Shown piece by piece: positions 1-7,034 of a DNA stretch of 15,115 nt. Source of the DNA: Patescibacteria group bacterium. Lineage in GTDB: Bacteria; Patescibacteriota; Minisyncoccia; Minisyncoccales; UBA10102. The position numbers and the translations under genes were made by a program. Under the pieces are notes generated by a model. It ran no database searches. It was not told the DNA's origin and saw only the letters and a list, made by a program, of their open reading frames with translations. The stretch covers positions 1-15,115 of the forward strand of contig JAHIUP010000018.1 of NCBI GenBank assembly GCA_018816925.1, in the 5' to 3' direction. Numbering within the stretch: position 1 is the first letter of the stretch; every line of letters starts with the position of its first letter.

Positions 1-1057
1 CTCCTCCCTGTAAAATGAGGCGCCTGGCTTCAGAGCGAGAGGAAGCGAAACGGACCTTACGGAGAAGCTCGGAAAGCGGGAGAGCTTTGGAGGGAAGGGC
101 GCGCACGGGAATACGCGAGGGGAGTAGGCCATCACGGAACACCTTGAGGAATTCTTCTTCCGCCTTCTTCGCCTTCTTCTCGCCATGGTACTTACTCGTA
201 AGCCGAAGAGCGAGCCGTGCCTTAAAGTCCCTGGGAGACAGCTTTTGTCGCATCTTCTGGATATCTTTAAGGGAGATGTCCGTAAGGAGCATAAAGTACT
301 CCTCCACGAGCCCATCCTGGAGGGTCATAAGCTTCCCATACATGTCGTTGGGGGCATCTGTAATGTTCACCGTGTTCCCCGAGGTCTTGCTCATGGTCTT
401 TCCGTCCAGGCCCAGAATCATGGGAACGCAGAGCACGTACTTCTCTCTATCTCGCATCTTGCGCTGGAGTTCTCTTCCAACGAGCATGTTGAACACCTGG
501 TCCGTCCCGCCAATCTCCAGGTCAACGTCCAAGACAACGGAGTCGTAGCCCTGAAGCAGGGGATAGAGCACTTCGTGCATCCCCACCGCGTCTCCGCGCG
601 CCATACGCTTCTGGAACATATCCCGCTGAAAGAGATGGGACGCCGGGAGATGGGCGGCGATATCCAGGAGCTCGGGGAGCCGAAGCTTAAGCAACCAATC
701 CCCGTTGTGCCTTATCTTCACCTTTGAGAAGTCCACCACCTTGGAGGCCTGTTTTTTCCAGCCCTTCATGTGCCGCGCGATTTCCTTCTTGGTTATGCGG
801 GGCCTCGCCTCGCTCCTTTGGGACGGGTCGCCGGCGAGCACGGTTCCGGTTCCCACTACGAGGATGGCTTCATGCCCGAGGTCGGCGAACTGCTGGAGCT
901 TGCGCAGGGGAATGGTATGCCCAAGGTGAAGGTTGCCTCCCGTAGGGTCAATGCCCAGGTACAGCCGAATCCTTTTCTGTTTCATGATACGCAATAGGCC
1001 TTCCTTACTTGGAAGGACTTCTGCCACTTGACGAGTGAGTACTTCAGAAGATTTCAT
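1..1057 (-). CDS. tyrS: Tyrosyl-tRNA synthetase (3' end beyond window)
   Basis: Class I aminoacyl-tRNA synthetase that charges tRNA-Tyr in the cytoplasm. Reading the minus strand from the ATG at 1057-1055 gives 352 uninterrupted codons to the window edge. The HIGH motif appears as HLGH (residues 44-47) in YLGIDPTGGNLHLGH. The KMSKS loop is TMSKTSGN (221-228), with the usual first Lys replaced by Thr. YPLLQGYDS (165-173) and GGTDQVFN (183-190) are typical of the tyrosine pocket. The last visible stretch (about 328-352, LSELLRKVRFASSRSEARR) is the start of the C-terminal S4 RNA-binding domain. The overall form matches the bacterial TyrRS subtype of about 400 residues, so perhaps 40-60 residues are missing off-window. 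It is divergent from the receiver gene at 1123, and its -10 would start transcription exactly at the ATG. Confidence 0.95.
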   Translation of the reverse strand, partial: MKSSEVLTRQVAEVLPSKEGLLRIMKQKRIRLYLGIDPTGGNLHLGHTIPLRKLQQFADLGHEAILVVGTGTVLAGDPSQRSEARPRITKKEIARHMKGWKKQASKVVDFSKVKIRHNGDWLLKLRLPELLDIAAHLPASHLFQRDMFQKRMARGDAVGMHEVLYPLLQGYDSVVLDVDLEIGGTDQVFNMLVGRELQRKMRDREKYVLCVPMILGLDGKTMSKTSGNTVNITDAPNDMYGKLMTLQDGLVEEYFMLLTDISLKDIQKMRQKLSPRDFKARLALRLTSKYHGEKKAKKAEEEFLKVFRDGLLPSRIPVRALPSKALPLSELLRKVRFASSRSEARRLILQGG

Positions 1058-1063
1058 TGGTGC

Positions 1064-1092
1064 AGTATACCACGGGGAAACGCACTTGCATA
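1064..1092 (-). promoter_or_regulatory. tyrS promoter, predicted leaderless
   Basis: On the minus strand an extended -10, TGGTATACT, has its hexamer TATACT at 1069-1064. Placing +1 seven bases after the hexamer gives 1057, the A of the tyrS ATG. The -35 at 17-bp spacing is TATGCA (1092-1087), a poor match, so the extended -10 probably carries the promoter. The -35 overlaps the -35 of the divergent promoter. This is a motif-based prediction. Confidence 0.65.
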
Positions 1093-1114
1093 CCAGCTTG
1101 CCGCGAGATATGCT
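1086..1114 (+). promoter_or_regulatory. Promoter of the receiver-aspS-dac-mraY operon
   Basis: TTGCAT (1086-1091), a 17-bp spacer and TATGCT (1109-1114) form a good sigma-70-type promoter. The predicted +1 is 1121, two bases before the ATG at 1123, so the mRNA would be almost leaderless. No Shine-Dalgarno fits in the transcribed leader. Confidence 0.6.
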
Positions 1115-1122
1115 AGAGAAGT

Positions 1123-1506
1123 ATGACACAAAAAAAGCTTATCGCTATCGTGGAGGACGAGGAAATGTTGGCTGACATGTACCGAGCGAAGTTCATTCAG
1201 GCTGGCTTCGAAGCGGAAGTCATGACGAACGTATCCGATGCCCTAAAGTTCCTCCAGGCGAAGAGGCCCGATGCCGTTCTCTTAGATATTGTGCTCGGAG
1301 AGGAAAGCGGCCTTACCTTTTTGGAAAAACGCAGGGATATCCCAGGCGGGGATATCATTCCCGTGGTCGCATTCTCCAATTACGACGAACCCAAAACGCG
1401 CAATAAAGCAATCGAGCTTGGAGCCGAAGAATACCTGCTCAAGACAGGATATACGCCCCAGGCAATCGTAGAAAAGGTAAAAGGATACCTGTCCCATCCC
1501 TTCTAG
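1123..1506 (+). CDS. Stand-alone response regulator receiver protein
   Basis: A 127-residue CheY-like receiver domain with no output domain. Visible signature residues are the acidic pair E11/D12, the phospho-acceptor D55 in AVLLDIVLGEESG, S85 in the beta-4 position (FSN), and K107 in EYLLKTGY. This is the complete catalytic set for aspartyl phosphorylation. The protein ends right after helix 5, so it should act through protein-protein contacts or another single-domain partner. It is the first gene of a tight group: aspS starts 3 nt after its stop. No histidine kinase is in the window, so partner and stimulus are unknown. The start is set by the -10 ending 9 nt upstream, and the next in-frame ATG (residue 15) would remove the acidic pair. 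Family assignment is secure; the specific role is unknown. Confidence 0.9.
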   Translation: MTQKKLIAIVEDEEMLADMYRAKFIQAGFEAEVMTNVSDALKFLQAKRPDAVLLDIVLGEESGLTFLEKRRDIPGGDIIPVVAFSNYDEPKTRNKAIELGAEEYLLKTGYTPQAIVEKVKGYLSHPF

Positions 1507-1509
1507 CGC

Positions 1510-2925
1510 ATGGAGAAACGAATATTCACCGCAAAAGCGGCACAAAGAGTTGGGGAGAGGGTCAAACTTGCTGGATGGATTGCGACCCGCAGAGACCACG
1601 GCAAGCTTGTGTTCCTGGACCTTAGAGACAAGGAAGGGCTCATGCAGCTTGTCCTCACGCCCAAAGAAAAGGCACCTTATGAAACGGCACAACATCTGTC
1701 TTCAGAGTGCGTGGTGGAGGTACATGGCACGGTGCGAGAACGCCCGGAGAATATGCGCAATCCCGAACTGGAGACCGGGAACGTAGAGGTGCAGGTGGAC
1801 TCCCTCCTCGTGCTGGCCGTAGCCGACCAGCTCCCCATACCAATAGACACGGCGGGATACGAGATTGACGAGGAGAAACGTCTACGCTGGAGATACCTAG
1901 ACCTTAGGAGGAGCCGCCTCCACGAAAACCTTGTCTTGCGCCACAAGATGGCCCAGTTTTTGCGCGGCAAACTCATGGAAGTAGGGTTCGTAGAGATAGA
2001 AACGCCCCTGCTCACGAGGTCCACTCCTGAAGGAGCGAGGGATTTTTTGGTGCCCTCCCGCCTCCAACCCGGCAAGTTTTTTGCTCTTCCACAAAGCCCC
2101 CAGCAATACAAACAGCTCTTGCAGGTGGCGGGGTTTGAGCGGTACTTCCAGTTCGCGAGGGCGCTCCGCGACGAAGACCCTAGGGGAGACCGGCAGGCGG
2201 AACACACCCAGCTCGATATAGAAATGTCCTTCGTGGAACAAGAAGATATCCTCCAACTCGTAGAAGACATATATAAGGAACTCGTACGGACTCTTTTCCC
2301 CGAGAAACGTATCCAGAAGGACCCCTTCCCTCGTATTCCCTACAAAGAGACAATGGAGAAATGGGATACGGACCGGCCTGACCTTAGGAAAAACAAGGAG
2401 GACTCCGATGAACTCGCCTTTGTCTTTGTGGTGGACTTCCCGGCCTTTGAATGGAAAGAGCGAGAGAAGAGATGGGACGCGGTGCACCATCCCTTCACCA
2501 AACCCCAGACCGACAGCATGGAGGAGATAAAGAAAGACCCCGCCAAGGTGCGGGCCTGGCAGTACGACCTTGTACTGAATGGCCATGAAGTAGGCGGGGG
2601 GAGCTTGCGCATCACGGACCCTAAGTTCTTGGAAGAAGTATTCGCCTTTATGGGAAACAAGAGAGAAGAGGTGAGGGAGAAGTTCGGACATCTGCTCGAG
2701 GCCTTTAGGTACGGCGTGCCTCCACACGGGGGCATGGCCATGGGATTTGACCGCCTCTGCTCCGTGCTCATGAAAGAACCAAACATCCGCGAGGTGATTG
2801 CCTTCCCAAAGACCGGAGACAACCGGGACCTCATGATGGGAGCTCCCAGCGAGGTCTCCGAGGAACAGCTCAAGGAACTTCATATAAAGACAGAGAAAAA
2901 GAAAAGTCCAAAGAAGAACGCATGA
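1510..2925 (+). CDS. aspS: Aspartyl-tRNA synthetase lacking the GAD insertion
   Basis: Class IIb synthetase that charges tRNA-Asp, and tRNA-Asn too if non-discriminating. The N-terminal OB-fold anticodon-binding domain spans about 1-105 (VKLAGWIATRRDHGKLVFLDLRD). Catalytic motif 2 is FQFARALRDEDPRGDRQAEH (213-232), followed by TQLDIE, and motif 3 is GMAMGFDRL (408-416). The tail FPKTGDNRDLMMGAP is typical of bacterial AspRS. At 471 residues it is well short of the usual ~590. The polypeptide passes directly from DTDRPDLR (286-293) to FVVDFPAFEW (306-315), where bacterial enzymes carry the ~100-residue GAD domain. The C-terminus is Lys-rich. There is no Shine-Dalgarno, and the start lies 3 nt after the receiver stop, suggesting translational coupling. 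The last ATGA overlaps the carboxypeptidase start. Confidence 0.96.
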   Translation: MEKRIFTAKAAQRVGERVKLAGWIATRRDHGKLVFLDLRDKEGLMQLVLTPKEKAPYETAQHLSSECVVEVHGTVRERPENMRNPELETGNVEVQVDSLLVLAVADQLPIPIDTAGYEIDEEKRLRWRYLDLRRSRLHENLVLRHKMAQFLRGKLMEVGFVEIETPLLTRSTPEGARDFLVPSRLQPGKFFALPQSPQQYKQLLQVAGFERYFQFARALRDEDPRGDRQAEHTQLDIEMSFVEQEDILQLVEDIYKELVRTLFPEKRIQKDPFPRIPYKETMEKWDTDRPDLRKNKEDSDELAFVFVVDFPAFEWKEREKRWDAVHHPFTKPQTDSMEEIKKDPAKVRAWQYDLVLNGHEVGGGSLRITDPKFLEEVFAFMGNKREEVREKFGHLLEAFRYGVPPHGGMAMGFDRLCSVLMKEPNIREVIAFPKTGDNRDLMMGAPSEVSEEQLKELHIKTEKKKSPKKNA

Positions 2926-3896
2926 ACTCGAATCTGCGCATATTCGCCGCCGCCCTCCTCATGAGTGCCCCTTTTTGGTGGGGGATAAATCTCTTGAGTT
3001 CCTGGGTAGAGGAAGGATATGCGGAACAGAGGATAACGGCGTACGCTAATGTTCTTGCCGCCTCCGGCCTCCAAGAGAAGCTGGAGAGTCGCCTGCCCAT
3101 CCGCAGGAACGCCCAGGACCCGGAGATGGAAACAACGGCCGTCCTTTCCCTCCTGGTCCGGGAAGACGGCACCCAAAGGATTCTCTTTGCCCAAAACAGC
3201 CAAGAACCCCTTCCCATTGCGAGTTTAACGAAGCTCATGACCTCGTATGTGACAGGTACATACTACGCAGATGAGCAAGAGGTGCTCGTGTCTCCCAGGG
3301 CGGTGGAGGAATGGGGCACAGCAGGAGACCTTTATGCAGGGGAGACCTTTTTCGTCTCCCAACTCTTAGCTCCCCTCCTACTGGAATCAAGCAACGACGC
3401 GGCGGCCGCTCTCGCAGAAGTCATAGGAAAGGAAGAGTTCATATCTCTTATGAATGAGGAGGCGGACCTATTGGGCATGAAACATACCTCCTTTAAAAAC
3501 GCCACGGGGCTGGATGAAGAAGAACCGAACCGTTCCTCGGCAGAAGACACTGCGCTTATATTCCGGCGGCTCCAAGAAGAACTGCCTTCCGTGTTCCAGT
3601 TATTGGGGAAAAAGGAACTGGTAGTGGAGACCGCCGAGGGCGTGTACCACCATGTCGCATTCACCACAAATGAACTGCTCCGTACCAATAATTTCCCCGT
3701 ACGCATCCTCGCGGGGAAAACCGGAGAGACGCCGCGCGCCAAGGGCGCCCTTGTTATTGCCACAGAAACGCCCACCAACAAAGGATACCTTGTCTTCGTG
3801 GTCCTGGGTTCCGAGGACCGCTTTGGGGAAATGAGAAACCTCGTTGAATGGACTATATCCTCCCATTCCTGGTCCCTTCCTCCCTTATCTCTATGA
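2922..3896 (+). CDS. Serine D-Ala-D-Ala carboxypeptidase (PBP5/DacA family)
   Basis: Penicillin-binding serine peptidase of the S11 type that trims the terminal D-Ala of peptidoglycan stem peptides outside the membrane. All three active-site motifs are present: SLTK (101-104) with nucleophile S101, SSN (156-158), and KTG (266-268). Residues about 5-27 form one hydrophobic segment that is an uncleaved anchor or signal peptide. At 324 residues the protein has little after the catalytic domain and no clear C-terminal amphipathic anchor, so membrane attachment is probably N-terminal. The start overlaps the aspS stop (ATGA), and its own stop overlaps the mraY start. Co-transcription with mraY fits cell-wall work. 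It could equally be called a DacC/DacF-like or endopeptidase member, since substrate preference is not readable here. Confidence 0.88.
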   Translation: MNSNLRIFAAALLMSAPFWWGINLLSSWVEEGYAEQRITAYANVLAASGLQEKLESRLPIRRNAQDPEMETTAVLSLLVREDGTQRILFAQNSQEPLPIASLTKLMTSYVTGTYYADEQEVLVSPRAVEEWGTAGDLYAGETFFVSQLLAPLLLESSNDAAAALAEVIGKEEFISLMNEEADLLGMKHTSFKNATGLDEEEPNRSSAEDTALIFRRLQEELPSVFQLLGKKELVVETAEGVYHHVAFTTNELLRTNNFPVRILAGKTGETPRAKGALVIATETPTNKGYLVFVVLGSEDRFGEMRNLVEWTISSHSWSLPPLSL

Positions 3897-4987
3897 ATGA
3901 ACTCTCTTTGAGCATTATTAAGGTTGCGGTAACAGGGACTTCCAGTTTCCTCCTCGCCTTTCTCCTTACCCCCGCACTCCTGCGTTTCTTGTACGCGAAG
4001 CGTCTGTGGCGCAAGAAAGTCAGGGAACAGGCGCTCGGTGGAGGAACACTGCCTACATTTCAGAAGTTCCACGCGGTAGGGGAAACAAACATCCCACGAT
4101 TTGGAGGCATGCTCGTATGGTTCGTCCCCCCCGCAATGGCCCTCCTCCTTTTTCTGTTTTCCCAGACCGGCTGGGTGCTGGAAAAGCTGAACTTTCTAAG
4201 CAGGGGACAGACATGGCTTCCCCTTGCCACCCTGCTGGCCGCTTCCGCCGTGGGGTTTGCCGACGACCTCCTTCAGGTGACTGGACCTCCGACACGCACC
4301 TTCCTGCGTAAAATATGGGAGGCGGGAGGCAAACATATTGCAGGGGGTTTAAGTTTGCGCTACCGTTTCCTGCTCGTGGCCATCATAGGCCTGTCTGGCG
4401 GCTGGTGGTTCTACGGCAAGCTCGGATTAGATTCCCTGCACATTCCTGGGAACGGGGACCTTTTTATTGGCATATGGATGATACCTTTCTTTCTGCTCAT
4501 CATGCTTGCTACCTACAGCGGGGGAGTGATAGACGGATTGGATGGCCTGGCAGGAGGCACGTTTGCCTCCATATTCACCGCGTTTGGAGTCATTGCCTTC
4601 GCCCGCGGACAGATTGACCTGGCCGCCTTCTGTATTGCCATTGTAGGCGCTCTCCTTGCTTTCTTATGGTACAACATCCCCCCCGCGCGCTTTTACATGG
4701 GAGAAACCGGCATGATGGGCCTCACCGCCGCCCTCACGGTGGTGGCCTTTCTTACGGACTCCGTACTCGTACTTCCTATTATCGGCTTCCTGCTCGTACT
4801 GGAATCGGGTTCTGTCATTACCCAGCTCCTCTCCAAGAAATTCCTCAAGAAAAAGCTCCTCATTGCCGCCCCCATTCATCATCACCTGGAAGCTCTGGGC
4901 TGGCCCCAAGAGCAGATTACCATGCGCTTCTGGCTCATAGGCATTGTCATGGCTATTGTGGGCGTCGGAATCAGATTACTAGGATAG
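3893..4987 (+). CDS. mraY: Phospho-N-acetylmuramoyl-pentapeptide transferase (divergent MraY)
   Basis: Integral membrane enzyme that transfers phospho-MurNAc-pentapeptide from UDP to undecaprenyl phosphate, giving lipid I. The 364 residues carry about ten hydrophobic segments. Landmarks are TNIPRFGGMLVW (65-76), the Asp pair in GFADDLLQV (121-129), DGLDGLAGG (214-222), and the HHH motif in APIHHHLEALGW (326-337). Two catalytic regions differ from the family norm. The usual NxxNxxDGLDGL reads YSGGVIDGLDGL (both Asn lost), and the usual MGDTGS reads MGETGM (D to E at 271). I chose the ATG at 3893, which forms an ATGA overlap with the upstream stop. An in-frame ATG at 3848 would add 15 residues inside dac. 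The altered motifs leave some chance of a related polyprenyl-phosphate sugar-phosphate transferase, but HHH and gene context favour MraY. Confidence 0.88.
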   Translation: MNELSLSIIKVAVTGTSSFLLAFLLTPALLRFLYAKRLWRKKVREQALGGGTLPTFQKFHAVGETNIPRFGGMLVWFVPPAMALLLFLFSQTGWVLEKLNFLSRGQTWLPLATLLAASAVGFADDLLQVTGPPTRTFLRKIWEAGGKHIAGGLSLRYRFLLVAIIGLSGGWWFYGKLGLDSLHIPGNGDLFIGIWMIPFFLLIMLATYSGGVIDGLDGLAGGTFASIFTAFGVIAFARGQIDLAAFCIAIVGALLAFLWYNIPPARFYMGETGMMGLTAALTVVAFLTDSVLVLPIIGFLLVLESGSVITQLLSKKFLKKKLLIAAPIHHHLEALGWPQEQITMRFWLIGIVMAIVGVGIRLLG

Positions 4988-5039
4988 AGCGCAAATCCAA
5001 AAGGAGACGAAAAATATATAGGTAAGCTATTAATAAAGG

Positions 5040-5045
5040 TATTAA
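5040..5045 (+). promoter_or_regulatory. Possible -10 of the cupin gene
   Basis: The 72-bp gap after mraY (4988-5059) is AT-rich. TATTAA at 5040-5045 would start transcription near 5052, 8 nt before the cupin ATG. There is no convincing -35 and no TG extension. An unused AAAGGAG lies near 5000, far from any start codon. Weak prediction. Confidence 0.3.
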
Positions 5046-5059
5046 ACAAAAATTAAAGT

Positions 5060-5449
5060 ATGAAAGAATACGTGCATAACATAGAAAAAGAGGCCCTTGA
5101 GAACAAGAATTTCAGAAAGGTTTTGTGCACGGACTCCAAGGTACAGCTTGTGGTTATGTCCCTTTTACCCAAAGAAGATATTGGAGAAGAGATTCATAAA
5201 AACGTTACTCAATTTTTCCGGGTGGAATCTGGAAAAGGGGCCGCAGTGCTGGAAGGGGAACGCTTTGAGATTGAAGACGGAAGCGCGATCGTTGTTCCAG
5301 CAGGAACGAAACATAACATCATTAACGAGTCCACGGATGCTCCAATGAAGTTGTACACGCTGTATTCGCCTCCGCAGCACGCCGAAGGAACAGTGCACAA
5401 GACACGCGCCGAGGCAATGGAGGCAGAAGAGCACTACGAAGATTGTTAG
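5060..5449 (+). CDS. Small single-domain cupin protein
   Basis: A 129-residue single-domain beta-barrel cupin. Motif 2 is clear as GSAIVVPAGTKHNIIN (74-89), giving the metal ligand H85. Motif 1 is reduced to GEEIHKNVTQFFRVESGKG (42-60): H46 is kept, the second His is N48, and the usual Glu is Q51. The ending, with LYSPPQHAEGTVHKT, resembles a widespread family of mannose-6-phosphate-isomerase-like cupins with no established substrate. It is not clearly in an operon: 72 bp follow mraY and a possible terminator hairpin lies downstream. Enzymatic activity cannot be predicted. With two or three metal ligands it may bind a metal or a small sugar or act as a sensor. Confidence 0.85.
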   Translation: MKEYVHNIEKEALENKNFRKVLCTDSKVQLVVMSLLPKEDIGEEIHKNVTQFFRVESGKGAAVLEGERFEIEDGSAIVVPAGTKHNIINESTDAPMKLYTLYSPPQHAEGTVHKTRAEAMEAEEHYEDC

Positions 5450-5461
5450 AGTAAGCATCTA

Positions 5462-5495
5462 GAGATTGCCAAATGGGCAACTCATTGATTTATCT
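5462..5495 (+). terminator. Possible terminator after the cupin gene
   Basis: GAGATTGCC (5462-5470), loop AAATG and GGCAACTC (5476-5483) form an 8-bp stem with one bulged A. A T-rich but interrupted tail (ATTGATTTATCT) follows. It overlaps the -35 of the next promoter (5485-5490). Confidence 0.4.
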
Positions 5496-5513
5496 AGGGG
5501 TTTGTGCTAGCAT
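5485..5513 (+). promoter_or_regulatory. Promoter of the 5525 gene, near-leaderless
   Basis: TTGATT (5485-5490), 17 bp, then an extended -10 TGCTAGCAT with hexamer TAGCAT at 5508-5513. The predicted +1 is 5520, five bases before the ATG at 5525. The TTTGTGCTAnCAT core is almost identical to that in front of murD. Confidence 0.65.
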
Positions 5514-5524
5514 AAAATAAAGTT

Positions 5525-5761
5525 ATGAGGAACAAGAAATCCAATGATTTAGAAAAGAATCTGCTGGGGATTTCTCTCGTAAGCTTTATGGAGTCGTACA
5601 ACAAGAGCTTACCCGATAGTTTCCCTGTGGCTTCAGTAAAGACCCTCAAACGATTCAAGGAAATATACCCTTCGCTCTTCAAGAAAGAAGATGAGTGGTG
5701 CCTGGATAAACACAGAAAGAGATTCATGGATTGGAATTTTTCGAACTCCGCAACCCCATAA
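5525..5761 (+). CDS. Small protein of unknown function
   Basis: Seventy-eight residues, mostly helical in appearance, basic and aromatic-rich. There is no signal peptide or membrane segment. The middle and C-terminus (LKRFKEIYPSLFKKEDEW, then HRKRFMDW) look like a compact folded domain. It has its own promoter with a 5-nt leader, and a strong terminator follows 20 bp after the stop, so it is a single-gene transcript. These signals and ordinary codon use support a real gene. I cannot name a family or function; it is not an obvious toxin, antitoxin or DNA-binding helix-turn-helix protein. Confidence 0.7.
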   Translation: MRNKKSNDLEKNLLGISLVSFMESYNKSLPDSFPVASVKTLKRFKEIYPSLFKKEDEWCLDKHRKRFMDWNFSNSATP

Positions 5762-5781
5762 GCATCTCCTATTAGATAGAG

Positions 5782-5820
5782 AACATAACCGCCCCCTCAA
5801 GGGCGGATATGTTTTATTTA
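5782..5820 (+). terminator. Rho-independent terminator after the 5525 gene
   Basis: The stem pairs AACATA-A-CCGCCC (5782-5794) with GGGCGG-A-TATGTT (5801-5813), 12 base pairs with one A.A mismatch. The 6-nt loop is CCTCAA. The tail is TTATTTA. The T-tract end abuts the promoter of rarA. Confidence 0.85.
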
Positions 5821-5831
5821 GATAACTTAAT

Positions 5832-5840
5832 TGGTACTAT
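5832..5840 (+). promoter_or_regulatory. rarA extended -10, near-leaderless
   Basis: TGGTACTAT with hexamer TACTAT at 5835-5840. The predicted +1 is 5847, two bases before the rarA ATG. The only -35 candidate is the T-rich end of the preceding terminator. Confidence 0.6.
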
Positions 5841-5848
5841 AAACTCGT

Positions 5849-6991
5849 ATGGAGCCGTTGGCTGTGAAAATACGTCCAAAGAGCCTAAAGGAGTTTGTGG
5901 GCCAAGAACACCTGGTGGGGGAGAACAAGCCCTTGAGTATTGCCATTGCCCAAAAACATCTGTTCTCTTTTATCCTGTGGGGGCCTCCGGGTTCAGGCAA
6001 AACAACCCTGGCAAGGATATATGCGAAGAGCTTGGCAGCAGAACTTTATGAACTGTCTGCTGTGTCTGCTGGAAAAGCAGATATTCGGAAGATTGTGGGA
6101 GATACAGTAGGGGATAAACCAAAGGTGCTATTCTTAGATGAGATTCACAGGTTTAATAAAGCCCAGCAGGACTACCTGCTTCCATATGTGGAATCAGGGG
6201 AACTTACCCTTATTGGCGCCACCACAGAAAACCCTTCCTTTGAGATTATCTCGCCACTGCTTTCCAGATGCAGGGTGTTCGTGCTCAACGAGCTCTCTCC
6301 TGAAGAGATGACGCAGATTATAAAGAACACGGGGTTCAAACTAGACAAGAAGGCCGCGGACTGGCTAGTTGCCATGGCAAACGGAGACGCAAGACAAGCC
6401 ATCCTCATGCTGGAGAATACGCAGGAGCTCTACGGGAAAATTACCGTGGAAACCCTCAAGGACACGCTCCAGGCAAAGTTTCTCCGGTATGACAAAAAGG
6501 GAGATGAACACTACAACACCATCTCCGCCTTCATTAAAAGCATGAGGGCTTCCCAGGCAGATGCCGCCTTGTACTACCTTGCCCGCATGATAGACGCGGG
6601 AGAAGACCCCAAATTCATTGCCAGACGCATGGTAATATTTGCCTCAGAAGACATCGGCCTTGCCCATCCTACGGCCCTGGTAGTTGCAAACGCCGCATTC
6701 CGGGCGGTGGAAATCATTGGGTTGCCGGAGTGCGCCATAAACCTTGCGCATGCGGTGGCTTATCTGGCAGAATGTAAGAAAGACAGGGGCGCGTATGAAG
6801 CGTACTTTAAGGCAGTAGAAGACGTAAAAGAGTACGGCAACCTGCCCGTGCCCCTCAAAATACGCAACGCCCCCACAAAGCTCATGCGGGAACTGGAGTA
6901 CGGAAAGGGATATGAAAAGTACTCCGCGGAAGACCTCCTGCCCGAGAAACTGAAGGGAAAAAAATACCTAAAGAATCCTCAAGCCCATTAA
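5849..6991 (+). CDS. rarA: Replication-associated recombination AAA+ ATPase RarA/MgsA
   Basis: Clamp-loader-related AAA+ ATPase that acts at stalled replication forks and gaps. Visible are the Walker A GPPGSGKT (45-52), Walker B FLDEIHRF (95-102), sensor-1 region GATTENPSF (123-131), and Arg finger in PLLSRCRVF (136-144). The family-typical C-terminal half includes FIKSMRASQADAALYYLARMIDAGED and SEDIGLAHP. YGNLPVPLKIRNAPTKLM near the end is the RarA tetramerisation-domain signature. At 380 residues it is somewhat short for the family, with a trimmed N-terminus (no obvious ubiquitin-binding zinc finger, as usual in bacteria). The start follows an extended -10 by 9 nt. Forty-three bases separate it from the small gene at 7035, likely co-transcribed. 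Confidence 0.95.
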   Translation: MEPLAVKIRPKSLKEFVGQEHLVGENKPLSIAIAQKHLFSFILWGPPGSGKTTLARIYAKSLAAELYELSAVSAGKADIRKIVGDTVGDKPKVLFLDEIHRFNKAQQDYLLPYVESGELTLIGATTENPSFEIISPLLSRCRVFVLNELSPEEMTQIIKNTGFKLDKKAADWLVAMANGDARQAILMLENTQELYGKITVETLKDTLQAKFLRYDKKGDEHYNTISAFIKSMRASQADAALYYLARMIDAGEDPKFIARRMVIFASEDIGLAHPTALVVANAAFRAVEIIGLPECAINLAHAVAYLAECKKDRGAYEAYFKAVEDVKEYGNLPVPLKIRNAPTKLMRELEYGKGYEKYSAEDLLPEKLKGKKYLKNPQAH

Positions 6992-7034
6992 GGAAGAATT
7001 GCAAAAGGTCGAAACCAATTCCTCAACATTTCTT

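Noticed and set aside
15..727. Two plus-strand open frames at the left edge
   Set aside because: They lie opposite tyrS, whose minus-strand translation carries all TyrRS motifs; the plus-strand products are low-complexity shadows.
1897..2883. Long antisense open frame (328 codons, minus strand) within aspS
   Set aside because: It is the shadow of a strongly conserved synthetase on the plus strand and resembles no protein I know. Other antisense frames, such as those in 3332-4072 and 9875-10435, are rejected for the same reason.
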